Source: Porphyrobacter sp. AAP60
GTDB taxonomy: Bacteria > Pseudomonadota > Alphaproteobacteria > Sphingomonadales > Sphingomonadaceae
Reading direction: 5' to 3'
Length of the DNA: 64,000 nucleotides
Assembly (NCBI RefSeq): GCF_001296025.1
Contig: NZ_LJHV01000008.1
Location: 663,935-727,934 of the forward strand
Shown here: positions 46,045 to 53,780 of the stretch, in pieces
How the letters are laid out: each line of letters begins with the position of its first letter
Position numbering within the stretch: the stretch's first letter is position 1
Notes under the pieces: model-generated
Told to the model about the DNA's origin: nothing
Seen by the model: the letters and a program-made list of their open reading frames with translations, nothing else
Databases searched by the model: none
Program-made: the position numbers and the translations under genes

Positions 46045-46719
46045 ATGCCTGATAGTTTTATGTCTCTGATCGATCCCGGCGCGATTGCGATTGTGGCGGG
46101 GGGCACCGTGCTGGCCTGCGCGGCGCGTAGTGGCTGGCGCGATTTCGGCGGCGCGCTGCGACAGGCAGGCGGATTATTGCGACGCCAGTTCGATGCCGAT
46201 GCCAATCGCAAGGCGCTGGCGCTGGCGGTGTCGAGCATCCAGCGCGAAGGCCCGCACCGCGCCGATCCGGCTCTGCCGCCTGACCGGCAGCTGGGCATGA
46301 TGCTGGAGACATTCCTGCGTCAGGGCTCGGTCGAAACACTCCACGCCGCCCGGCGGACCCAGCGCGCGCTGGACGAAGCGCGGCGCAACAGCGCGGCGCA
46401 GGTGTTCAGCTGGGCGGGGGAACTGGCCCCGGTGTTCGGCCTGATCGGCACGCTATTCGGGCTCACCCAACTTGCCCCCGGCAACGCTGCCAGCCCGAGC
46501 GCGGCGATCATGGCCGCGGTTTCGACCGCAGTGCTGACCTCGCTTTACGGCGCGTTGCTGGCGCATCTTCTTTGCTATCCGCTGGCCGGGGCGATCGAGC
46601 GGCGCGGGATTGACGAACAACGCGCGCGTGACGTGCTGGCCGAATGGTTTGTAGACCAGCTTTCCCGCACCGCAATGACGGCACAGGAACGGCGAGCCCA
46701 TCTCAGGGGGGTGGCATGA
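46045..46719 (+). CDS. MotA/TolQ/ExbB-like proton channel subunit
   Basis: 224 residues with an N-terminal helix, a cytoplasmic helical region and two helices carrying ELAPVFGLIGTLFGLTQLAP and AVSTAVLTSLYGALLAHLL, the MotA/ExbB channel signature with the conserved proline. Distinct from the motA at 36943 and shorter. Its stop overlaps the start of the next gene (ATGA). Divergent from flgB. Likely forms a second stator-like channel with the downstream single-pass protein; which machine it drives is unknown. Confidence 0.75.
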   Translation: MPDSFMSLIDPGAIAIVAGGTVLACAARSGWRDFGGALRQAGGLLRRQFDADANRKALALAVSSIQREGPHRADPALPPDRQLGMMLETFLRQGSVETLHAARRTQRALDEARRNSAAQVFSWAGELAPVFGLIGTLFGLTQLAPGNAASPSAAIMAAVSTAVLTSLYGALLAHLLCYPLAGAIERRGIDEQRARDVLAEWFVDQLSRTAMTAQERRAHLRGVA

Positions 46720-47159
46720 ACCGCGCGGTATTGCATCTTCGCGGCGGCCATGGCTGGCAGTTGATCCTTGCCGATCTGGCGCTGATCCTGTTCCTGCTGA
46801 CCCTGTCTGCCCTGCCCGCAGCCGAAGCGGAAAGCGGCCACAGGCTGGCTGACCGCGAGGCGAGAGCCAAGGAGGCGCGGCCCGCCCAGCGCGCGGTGGT
46901 TGCATCATCGCAGGCGCTGTTCCGTCCGGTGGCCGATGGGCCGGGTCTGAGCGAATGGTTCCGATCCCAGCCGCGTGATCCGCGTGCGACCCTGACGATC
47001 TTTGCCACCTATGGGCAGGGCGGCGAAGCAGCCGCGTGGGCGAAGGCGCAGGCCATGGCCGATGAAGCGCGGGCGAGCGGGGCCAGGGTGCGCACCATAA
47101 TCGCCGCCGGAGCCGAGGCGGATGTCTATGCCAGCCTTGCCTATGATACGGTGATCTAG
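46716..47159 (+). CDS. Single-pass MotB/ExbD-like partner with reduced periplasmic domain
   Basis: 147 residues. One membrane helix with an acidic residue at the stator position (D20 in LILADLALILFLLTLSAL), like MotB/ExbD. The periplasmic part (about residues 37-147) ends in a helix-strand piece (WAKAQAMADEARASGARVRT) that faintly resembles an OmpA-like half-domain but lacks its cell-wall-binding motifs. Coupled to the MotA/ExbB-like gene. Function inferred from context. Confidence 0.6.
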   Translation: MNRAVLHLRGGHGWQLILADLALILFLLTLSALPAAEAESGHRLADREARAKEARPAQRAVVASSQALFRPVADGPGLSEWFRSQPRDPRATLTIFATYGQGGEAAAWAKAQAMADEARASGARVRTIIAAGAEADVYASLAYDTVI

Positions 47160-48238
47160 GCCATCATCACCCGATTGCGGCCTTCCTGCTTGGCGCGGTA
47201 AAGCGCAGCATCGGCGCGGGCAAGCGCGCTGCGGGTGTCGGCATCCTCGGTGACTTCGGCAACCCCGGCCGAAAAGGTGATCTTGCCGAACGGCTGGCCG
47301 CTGTCGCGGTTCATCAGCTGGCGCGCAGCCTGCGCAGAGCGCATCATGTCCAGCCGTTCACGCGCGGTTTCCTTGTCGAGGCCGTAGAACAACAGCACGA
47401 ATTCTTCCCCGCCGTGGCGGGCGACGAAAAAGCTTTCACCGGCATATTCGATCAGGCTGCTGGCGAGCGCCCGCAGCACCCGGTCGCCCGCTTCATGGCC
47501 GTGGCGATCATTGATCATCTTGAAATGATCGAGATCGCAGAACGCCAGACTGAGCGGTTCTCCCTTGGTGCGGGCTTCAAGCGCAGCCGATGTCAGCCTG
47601 CGTTCGAAGGCGCGGCGATTGGGCAGGCCGGTGAGGTGATCGACATCGGCCTCGATCCGCGCCTTGGCGAGATTTTCGCGCAATGCCGCGGTTTCGGCCT
47701 CGCTGCGGGCCATCGCTGCTTCCACCTGTTCGATCCGCGCCAGCATCGCGCGGGACAGATCGAGCACCTGGGCGATGTCGCCAGGCTCGGCCATGGCGGC
47801 AATCTGCACGCCGATCGCGCCGCGATGGTCGCTCGTCTCCGACTGGGCCGAACGGGCCGTCTGGGCAAACCGCACCATGGCATATTCAAGCTTGTCCATC
47901 AGCGTTTCGAGCTCGGCGATGCGAGGTTGGCTGTCAGGATCGAGCCGCGCCAGCGTATCCAGCCAGCGCTGGTCAATCGGCTCGCCTGCGATCTCCCGCG
48001 CGGCGAAAGCCTGCGCCAGTTCGGGCTGCGATCCGGAAAGTCCGCCGCAGATCGTGGCCAGATTGATTGCGGTGACAGGCAGATCGTAGCGTTCGATGAA
48101 TTCGGCGATCCGGTCCAGCAATGCGCGGCGGGCCTCTGCGGCACGGCCCGGTGCGGGTGCTGCGTCATCTTGTGACACATCATCGGGCAGGGCCGGCTTG
48201 CGGTTTGCACGGGCGAGGAAGGTGGAAGTGAAAGACAT
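47156..48238 (-). CDS. GGDEF diguanylate cyclase
   Basis: 360 residues: a helical N-terminal region (about 1-190) with a coiled coil before a GGDEF domain whose active site is GGEEF (ARHGGEEFVLLF); DVDHLTGLPNRRAF marks its start. Should make c-di-GMP from GTP. The usual inhibitory RxxD site just before GGEEF is absent (ESFFVAR). Start MSFTSTF at 48238; 48259 is possible. Convergent overlap (CTAG) with the stator-like pair. Its place among flagellar genes suggests motility control. Confidence 0.85.
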   Translation of the reverse strand: MSFTSTFLARANRKPALPDDVSQDDAAPAPGRAAEARRALLDRIAEFIERYDLPVTAINLATICGGLSGSQPELAQAFAAREIAGEPIDQRWLDTLARLDPDSQPRIAELETLMDKLEYAMVRFAQTARSAQSETSDHRGAIGVQIAAMAEPGDIAQVLDLSRAMLARIEQVEAAMARSEAETAALRENLAKARIEADVDHLTGLPNRRAFERRLTSAALEARTKGEPLSLAFCDLDHFKMINDRHGHEAGDRVLRALASSLIEYAGESFFVARHGGEEFVLLFYGLDKETARERLDMMRSAQAARQLMNRDSGQPFGKITFSAGVAEVTEDADTRSALARADAALYRAKQEGRNRVMMA

Positions 48239-48341
48239 GGCAGACAATCGCAATCGCAAGTGGAGGGGATCGGGCTCGCAGGCAAGCTAACCTGTTATAC
48301 TTAATCCGTGCCGCCCCGCTTTCTTCGGAAGACTGCGTAGG

Positions 48342-48355
48342 ACGGCGCGCGCCGT
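48342..48355. promoter_or_regulatory. 14-bp perfect palindrome upstream of the flgA promoter
   Basis: ACGGCGCGCGCCGT, about 29 bases before the sigma-54 -24 element of flgA. Different in sequence from the flgB palindrome. Confidence 0.3.
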
Positions 48356-48383
48356 GGCTGCCAGGGCCGGGTGGGGGCGCAAC

Positions 48384-48399
48384 TGGCATGGCCCTTGCT
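48384..48399 (+). promoter_or_regulatory. Sigma-54 promoter of flgA
   Basis: TGGCATG, four bases, TTGCT: near-consensus with GG-N10-GC spacing. Start predicted near 48410, 32 bases before flgA. Confidence 0.75.
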
Positions 48400-48441
48400 G
48401 GGATGCGGGCATTGAATTGCTGCATTTCAAGGAGCATCCGC

Positions 48442-48981
48442 ATGGAGAAGACTATTTCCCGGCCTCGGGGTTGGCGGCTGACCGCGCTGGCCTTGCCGTT
48501 TGTGCTGCCGCTGTCCGTTGCCCCGGCACAAGCTGGCGGGCTTACCGATCCCGGCATGATCGATCAGGCAGTGGCGGCCTTTACCGGCGCCGCCATCGGC
48601 CAGCCCGGCGGGGCGCGCATGGCAACCGACCAGCGCCTGCAACTTTCCGCCTGTACCGCGCCGCTGGCGGTGGGCTGGCACACCCCGGCACGTACTGCGG
48701 TGCGGGTTGAATGTGCCGGGCCGCAAAGCTGGCGAATCTTTGTTGCCGTCAACACAGTTGTCGGCGCCTCTGGTGCCCAGTCTGCCGCCGCCTCTGCGGT
48801 CAAGCGCGGCGATGCGCTGACGATCATGGTGCGCGGGCGCGGCTTCAGCGTCCAGCAGCAGGGCGAAGCGATGGAAGGCGGCGCGGTGGGTGACTGGATC
48901 TTCGTGCGCACCGCCCGCAAGGCCGAACCCCTGCGCGCCCGTATCGAGCGCCCCGGTCTCGCCATCATCCCGGCGTCGTGA
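48442..48981 (+). CDS. flgA: Flagellar P-ring assembly chaperone FlgA
   Basis: 179 residues with a Sec signal peptide (to about residue 32, APAQA) and an SAF-like domain (VKRGDALTIMVRGRGFSVQQ, GDWIFVRTARKAEPLRARI). Helps FlgI form the P-ring in the periplasm. AAGGAG before ATG 48442 rejects the longer frame. Confidence 0.88.
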   Translation: MEKTISRPRGWRLTALALPFVLPLSVAPAQAGGLTDPGMIDQAVAAFTGAAIGQPGGARMATDQRLQLSACTAPLAVGWHTPARTAVRVECAGPQSWRIFVAVNTVVGASGAQSAAASAVKRGDALTIMVRGRGFSVQQQGEAMEGGAVGDWIFVRTARKAEPLRARIERPGLAIIPAS

Positions 48982-49072
48982 TCGGGCGGGATCGAGCAAT
49001 CGTTTAAAACCCCCTTAAACCCTTCCTCCCACGGCCGTTCTGGCTGACAGGAACCCAAGAAGGACATTTGTC

Positions 49073-49387
49073 ATGCCCTCTGTCGAACTAAGCAAATTGA
49101 CCGGCATCAGCGCGGTCCGCGCGCTGGGAACAAGCGACCGGGCGGCTATCGAAGCGCGTCCTGCCGCCCCGGCCAGTAATGCCCGCAGCGGCGCACCTGC
49201 CGCCGGTATCAGTGTCGAAATCGGCGCAGCCGATAATGCCACCGCTACACCGCCTGTTGATGAGGAGCGTGTCAGCCAGATCCGTGCTGCCCTGCAAGAC
49301 GGAACATACCCGCTGACGCCGGCCAAAATCGTCGATGCGATGATCGCCGCGCAGGTCAGCCTGTCGCTGCCACAACAGCAGGATTGA
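49073..49387 (+). CDS. flgM: Anti-sigma-28 factor FlgM
   Basis: 104 residues; the C-terminal half (ERVSQIRAALQDGTYPLTP, AKIVDAMIAAQ) is the FliA-binding FlgM motif, the N-terminal half is Ala-rich and likely disordered. Holds FliA inactive until exported through the finished hook. Upstream gap of 91 bases holds a poor sigma-28-like match only. Confidence 0.88.
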   Translation: MPSVELSKLTGISAVRALGTSDRAAIEARPAAPASNARSGAPAAGISVEIGAADNATATPPVDEERVSQIRAALQDGTYPLTPAKIVDAMIAAQVSLSLPQQQD

Positions 49388-49391
49388 TCCG

Positions 49392-49763
49392 ATGGCTGAA
49401 GCTGTTTCCCTGACCCAGAACCTTGCCATTCCCGCAAATGGCGGCCCGCTGGCCACCAACCTGCGGCAGATGATTGCCGTCCTGCAACGCGAGCGGCAAG
49501 CGCTTGCCGCGCTGGATGCCGATGACCTGATCTGTTCGGCGCGCGAGAAGGATGTGCTGTGCGATCAGCTTGCGGCGATTGGCCCGATGGGGCTCGATAC
49601 CGAAACCCGCGGCCTTGCCGAAACCGCACGACAGCTCAACGAGGTGAACCGCCGGGTGCGTAACCTGCTGGCCGCCAATGTCGCCGCCCGGATCGAGGCG
49701 CTGGGCGGGGGAAGCCGCAGGCTGGGCCGCCTGCCGCGTGCCACCTACGCCCCGGCCCGCTGA
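49392..49763 (+). CDS. flgN: FlgN-like export chaperone
   Basis: 123 residues, helical (LRQMIAVLQRERQALAALDA, LNEVNRRVRNLLAANVAARI) with the arrangement of FlgN, the chaperone for FlgK and FlgL. Starts 4 bases after flgM, the classical flgAMN order. Sequence match to FlgN is weak; context carries the call. Confidence 0.75.
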   Translation: MAEAVSLTQNLAIPANGGPLATNLRQMIAVLQRERQALAALDADDLICSAREKDVLCDQLAAIGPMGLDTETRGLAETARQLNEVNRRVRNLLAANVAARIEALGGGSRRLGRLPRATYAPAR

Positions 49764-49798
49764 TAAGCGTTCATACTTAGGCCGGGTAGCCCCCGGTC

Positions 49799-49814
49799 TG
49801 GCACATGCCTTGCA
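49799..49814 (+). promoter_or_regulatory. Sigma-54 promoter of the transglycosylase-flhA-fliA operon
   Basis: TGGCACA, four bases, TTGCA, GG-N10-GC spacing. Start predicted near 49825, about 40 bases before the gene at 49866. Confidence 0.75.
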
Positions 49815-49865
49815 GAACTCTGCCCGAAAGCGTCGCCTCTTGCGACGCTGCTGCGATCAGGCGGA

Positions 49866-50900
49866 ATGTGCATGAGCCATTTGTCTTCGTCCTTCGGAAT
49901 GCCGACAGGTTCGATCCGCGCGGGATTCGAGGCTGCGGCGCGCACGCACCGGTCTGCCCGCGATGGCGACACATTTCCGGCAGAAAGACAGGTCGCTGCC
50001 AACCCGGTCATATCCAGCCGGGCCGGCACTCCGGTGGAAGCTGCCATTGCCAATGCGGCGCGGGCCACCAGTGTCGATTTCAACTATTTGCTCGCGCAGG
50101 CCGAGGTCGAATCCGCGATGAACCCTGCCGCGCGCGCGGGCACATCCAGCGCGACCGGGCTGTACCAGTTCATCGAGAGCACCTGGCTTGATACAGTCAG
50201 GAAGCATGGTGACCGTTTTGGCCTTGGCGCCGTGGCAGACGAGATTGCGCTTACCCCCTCGGGCAGTGCCCATGTCGCCGATCCCTCGCGCCGCGCCGCG
50301 ATCCTTGCGCTGCGCAATGATCCGCAGGTGGCCAGCCTGATGGCGGCAGGGTTGGCTGAAGATAACCGCGCCCATCTGACCCCGATCCTTGGCCGCCAGC
50401 CCAGCCATGCCGAGATGTATCTTGCGCATTTTCTTGGCGCAGGGGGAGCGGGGCGGTTTCTGTCGGAAATGCAGGCCGATCCCGGCCAGAGCGCGCCTGC
50501 GTTGTTTGCCCGGCCCGCTGCCGCCAATCGCGCGATCTTCTATTCGCCCGATGGCTCCCCGCGTTCTCTGGCGCAGGTGATGGACGTGATCGGCGGCAAG
50601 CTTGACCGCGCGCTTGATCGGGCGAGTGCCGGGGAAGCGCCGCGCTTTGCCCGCGCCGAATATGGCCCTGCCGCCAACGTCACGCAGACGCCTTATGTAA
50701 TTGCAGGCGATGCGATGTCGGGCCCTGTCATGCCAACCCAGGCATCATTGCTGACCGCCGGACTTGCGCCGCCGCGTTCCTCCCAGCGCCCGCGACCGGC
50801 AATGTCCGATGTGCTGGGCAGCGCCTTCGGCAATGATCCCGCCGCCACGCCGCGCCAGGTGCGGCGCGCCTATGATACCTTGAGGACATTCGGCCTGTGA
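49866..50900 (+). CDS. Lytic transglycosylase (SLT domain) without Sec signal, flagellar
   Basis: 344 residues. SLT domain from about 55 to 170 with the catalytic glutamate in AEVESAMNPAARAG (E82) and TGLYQFIESTWLDTVRKHG. No signal peptide, so it may leave by the flagellar export channel to cut the cell wall for the rod, doing the job of the missing FlgJ muramidase half. The C-terminal half (after ~190) is proline-rich. Stop overlaps the flhA start (GTGA). ATG 49872 is an alternative start. Confidence 0.82.
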   Translation: MCMSHLSSSFGMPTGSIRAGFEAAARTHRSARDGDTFPAERQVAANPVISSRAGTPVEAAIANAARATSVDFNYLLAQAEVESAMNPAARAGTSSATGLYQFIESTWLDTVRKHGDRFGLGAVADEIALTPSGSAHVADPSRRAAILALRNDPQVASLMAAGLAEDNRAHLTPILGRQPSHAEMYLAHFLGAGGAGRFLSEMQADPGQSAPALFARPAAANRAIFYSPDGSPRSLAQVMDVIGGKLDRALDRASAGEAPRFARAEYGPAANVTQTPYVIAGDAMSGPVMPTQASLLTAGLAPPRSSQRPRPAMSDVLGSAFGNDPAATPRQVRRAYDTLRTFGL

Positions 50901-53032
50901 CCACCGCCACTTCGCTTAACCCAGGGCCGATGGCCCGCCTTGCCGCCTTGCCTGCCGCGATGACCTTGCCCGCAGGCATCTTCGCGCTGCTGGCGCTGAT
51001 GGTGCTGCCGATCCCGGCGCTGCTGCTCGATATCTTCTTCGTGCTCAACATCGCGATTTCGATTGCGGTGCTGATGGTGGCGCTGAACGCGCGCCGCCCG
51101 CTCGATTTCTCCAGCTTCCCCAGCGTGCTGCTGTTCGCGACCCTGCTGCGGCTCGCGCTCAATGTCGCGTCCACCCGCGTGGTGCTGGTCAACGGGCATG
51201 AAGGCGGCGCTGCGGCGGGCGAGGTGATCGAAAGTTTCGCCGCCTTTCTGGTCGGCGGCAATTTCGTGGTTGGCCTGTTTGTCTTCGCGATCCTGATGAT
51301 CATCAACATGATCGTGATCACCAAGGGCGCGGGGCGCGTGTCGGAAGTCTCCGCCCGCTTCGTGCTCGATGCGCTGCCGGGCAAGCAGATGGCGATTGAC
51401 GCAGATATTGCCGCGGGCCTCGTCACCGCCGATGAAGCGCGCGAACGTCGCCGCGACGTCAGCGTCGAGGCCGATTTCTACGGATCGATGGATGGTGCCT
51501 CCAAGTTCGTGAAGGGCGATGCGATTGCCGCATTGCTGATCCTCGGGGTCAATATCATTGCCGGGTTCGCGATCGGAATGGCCAGCCACGGGCTGAGCGC
51601 GGCGGAGGCGGGCGAGGCTTACGTCACGCTTGCGGTGGGCGATGCGCTGGTGGCGCAGGTGCCATCGCTGCTGCTGTCGATCGCAGCGGCCGCGATTGTC
51701 ACCCGCGTATCCGACCAGCGCGATCTTGCCGGTCAAATCGGAGGACAGTTTGCCGATCCGCGCGGGTGGTTGCCGGTCGCCATGATCCTTGGCGCGGTGG
51801 GCGTGGTGCCTGCCATGCCGCAGATGATCTTCCTGCCCGGCGCCGCGATTGCCGCTGCGATCTGGTGGCAATTGAAACGCCGCGCCGCCGCGCCTGAGCC
51901 GGTGATCGAGGAGGTAGAAGAGGTCGCCCCCGATCACATCGCGCTGGCCGATGTCAGCGATGCGACACTGGTGACGATCGAGTTGGGCTACGGCCTTGTC
52001 GGATTGGTCGATGCTGCACAGGGCGCCCCCCTGATCACCCGCATCACCGGCATTCGAAAGCAATTGTCGCGCGATCTCGGGTTTGTTCTCCCGCAGTTCC
52101 GTATCCGCGATTCGCTTGATCTGGGCGCGCAGGATTATGCGGTGCTGATGGGCGGCATCAGCGTGGCACGCGGCAATCTGCGCCCGGGCAAGCTGCTGGC
52201 GATTGATGCAGGCGACGTGCGAAGCGGCCCCAATGGCTATGGCGGGCTGACGGGCGAGGCGACCCGCGATCCCAGCTTTGATTGCCCTGCGCTGTGGATC
52301 GCACCCGCTGCCCGCGATCATGCGATTGCCGAAGGGTTTCTGGTGGTCGATCCCTCCACCGTCATTGCCACTCACGCCAATCAGGCGCTGCTGGCCGAAG
52401 CGCACCAGTTGCTGGGGCCGGACGAGGTGCGCGAATGGGTCGACGGACTGAAATCGCGCGCGCCCGCTCTGGTCGAGGCGGTGACGCCCGATCCGCTGCC
52501 GCTCGCTGCGCTCACCCGCACCCTGCGCGCTCTGGTGGCCGACGGGATCGGGCTTGCCCACCCGCAGCCGCTGTTCACGTCGCTGGCCCTGGCGCTGCAA
52601 AAGACCGCTGATTTCGATGCCGTGATCGATGCCGTGCGCGCCGATATGGGTGCGCGGCTGACGGCCCGCATCGCGCAGCCGGGCGAGGCGCTGAAGGTGG
52701 TGACGCTGGATGCCGGCCTGGAAGGCGCGATCCTTGGCGGGATGGTGGACCCCGCGACCGGGCAGCCGCTGATCGAGCCGGATTGCGGCGCGATGATCGT
52801 GCGCGAGATCAATGGAATTGCCGATGCCGAAGGCGGGCCGATTGCGCTGATCGTGCAGCCGCCCGCGCGCCGCGCGCTGGCCGCGCTGCTGAAGCCGCGT
52901 GCCCCGCGCTGTCTGGTTTTGTCGATTGCCGAACTGCCCGCCGCCCAGCCGATAGCGGTGGTGGGCGTAATCGGCGCAGCGGATGAAGCGCCCGCGCTGT
53001 CCGCCCCGCACATGCAGGAGATGGCCGCATGA
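50897..53032 (+). CDS. flhA: Flagellar export gate protein FlhA
   Basis: 711 residues: eight membrane helices in the first ~320 with the conserved FHIPEP-type loop region (ASTRVVLVNGHEGGAAAGEV, GRVSEVSARFVLDALPGKQM), then a large cytoplasmic ring domain (from ~350) that docks export chaperones. GTG start coupled to the transglycosylase; stop overlaps fliA (ATGA). Confidence 0.95.
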   Translation: MTTATSLNPGPMARLAALPAAMTLPAGIFALLALMVLPIPALLLDIFFVLNIAISIAVLMVALNARRPLDFSSFPSVLLFATLLRLALNVASTRVVLVNGHEGGAAAGEVIESFAAFLVGGNFVVGLFVFAILMIINMIVITKGAGRVSEVSARFVLDALPGKQMAIDADIAAGLVTADEARERRRDVSVEADFYGSMDGASKFVKGDAIAALLILGVNIIAGFAIGMASHGLSAAEAGEAYVTLAVGDALVAQVPSLLLSIAAAAIVTRVSDQRDLAGQIGGQFADPRGWLPVAMILGAVGVVPAMPQMIFLPGAAIAAAIWWQLKRRAAAPEPVIEEVEEVAPDHIALADVSDATLVTIELGYGLVGLVDAAQGAPLITRITGIRKQLSRDLGFVLPQFRIRDSLDLGAQDYAVLMGGISVARGNLRPGKLLAIDAGDVRSGPNGYGGLTGEATRDPSFDCPALWIAPAARDHAIAEGFLVVDPSTVIATHANQALLAEAHQLLGPDEVREWVDGLKSRAPALVEAVTPDPLPLAALTRTLRALVADGIGLAHPQPLFTSLALALQKTADFDAVIDAVRADMGARLTARIAQPGEALKVVTLDAGLEGAILGGMVDPATGQPLIEPDCGAMIVREINGIADAEGGPIALIVQPPARRALAALLKPRAPRCLVLSIAELPAAQPIAVVGVIGAADEAPALSAPHMQEMAA

Positions 53033-53763
53033 AGCATGATCACGCCGCGTTTGCCGCCCCGGCGCAGGCTTATGCCGCGCCCTATGCCAACACCCGCGAA
53101 GTGGTTGAAGACCGCGTGCGCCGCTTCATGCCGCTCGTCCGCCGCGCCGCGTGGCATATCAATGGCGCAGGGCGGGACGGGCTGGAGATCGAGGATCTGG
53201 TGCAGGCGGGCATCCTTGCGCTGACCGAATGTGCCCAGCGCCACAACGGCCCGACCGAAGATGGCTTTGCCGCCTATGCCAAGATCAGGGTGCGCGGGGC
53301 GATGCTGGATGAAGTGCGCCGCACCGCGCATGACAGCCGCACGGCCCGGTCCAAACGCGCCGCCTATGATCGCGCACTCGAACGGCTGCGCGGCGAGTTG
53401 GGGCGCGAACCGGGGCGGGCGGAACTTGCGCAGGCGATGGCCGTTAGCGATGCCGAATTGCTCGCCATCGAAGCATCGGGCGTCAGGCTGACCCCGATCG
53501 ACGATGCCTATGACGAAACCAGCCTCGCCTTTGCCAGCGACGATCCCGATCCGTTCGAAGCGCTATGCGCCGCCGAAGATCGCGACCGGCTTTTGCAGGC
53601 GATGATCGCACTGCCCGACCGGCTGAAACTGGTGCTGCAACTGTTCTTTGTCGAGGAATTGAACCTCACTGAAATCGCCGCCGTGCTCGAAGTCAGCGTG
53701 CCCCGCGTCCACCAGCTGCGCGCCAAGGCCCTGAAAGACCTGCGCGCGCTGATGGAGGGGTAG
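53029..53763 (+). CDS. fliA: Flagellar sigma-28 factor FliA
   Basis: 244 residues. Regions 2 (IEDLVQAGILALTECAQRHN, FAAYAKIRVRGAMLDEVR) and 4 (LNLTEIAAVLEVSVPRVHQL) are clear. Drives late flagellar genes such as flagellin; held by FlgM. Being downstream of a sigma-54 promoter it is itself a middle gene. ATGA overlap with flhA. Confidence 0.92.
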   Translation: MKHDHAAFAAPAQAYAAPYANTREVVEDRVRRFMPLVRRAAWHINGAGRDGLEIEDLVQAGILALTECAQRHNGPTEDGFAAYAKIRVRGAMLDEVRRTAHDSRTARSKRAAYDRALERLRGELGREPGRAELAQAMAVSDAELLAIEASGVRLTPIDDAYDETSLAFASDDPDPFEALCAAEDRDRLLQAMIALPDRLKLVLQLFFVEELNLTEIAAVLEVSVPRVHQLRAKALKDLRALMEG

Positions 53764-53780
53764 GGGGCGGATTAGCCCCC
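53763..53780. terminator. Hairpin spanning both convergent stop codons
   Basis: GGGGGC (53763-53768) and GCCCCC (53775-53780) with a 6-nt loop. It includes the last base of the fliA stop codon and the whole stop codon of the amidohydrolase gene. No T-run. Confidence 0.5.

Noticed and set aside
49017..49046. Sigma-28 promoter before flgM
   Set aside because: TAAA and GCCG are 14 rather than 15 bases apart and the rest of the -10 (TTCT) does not fit.
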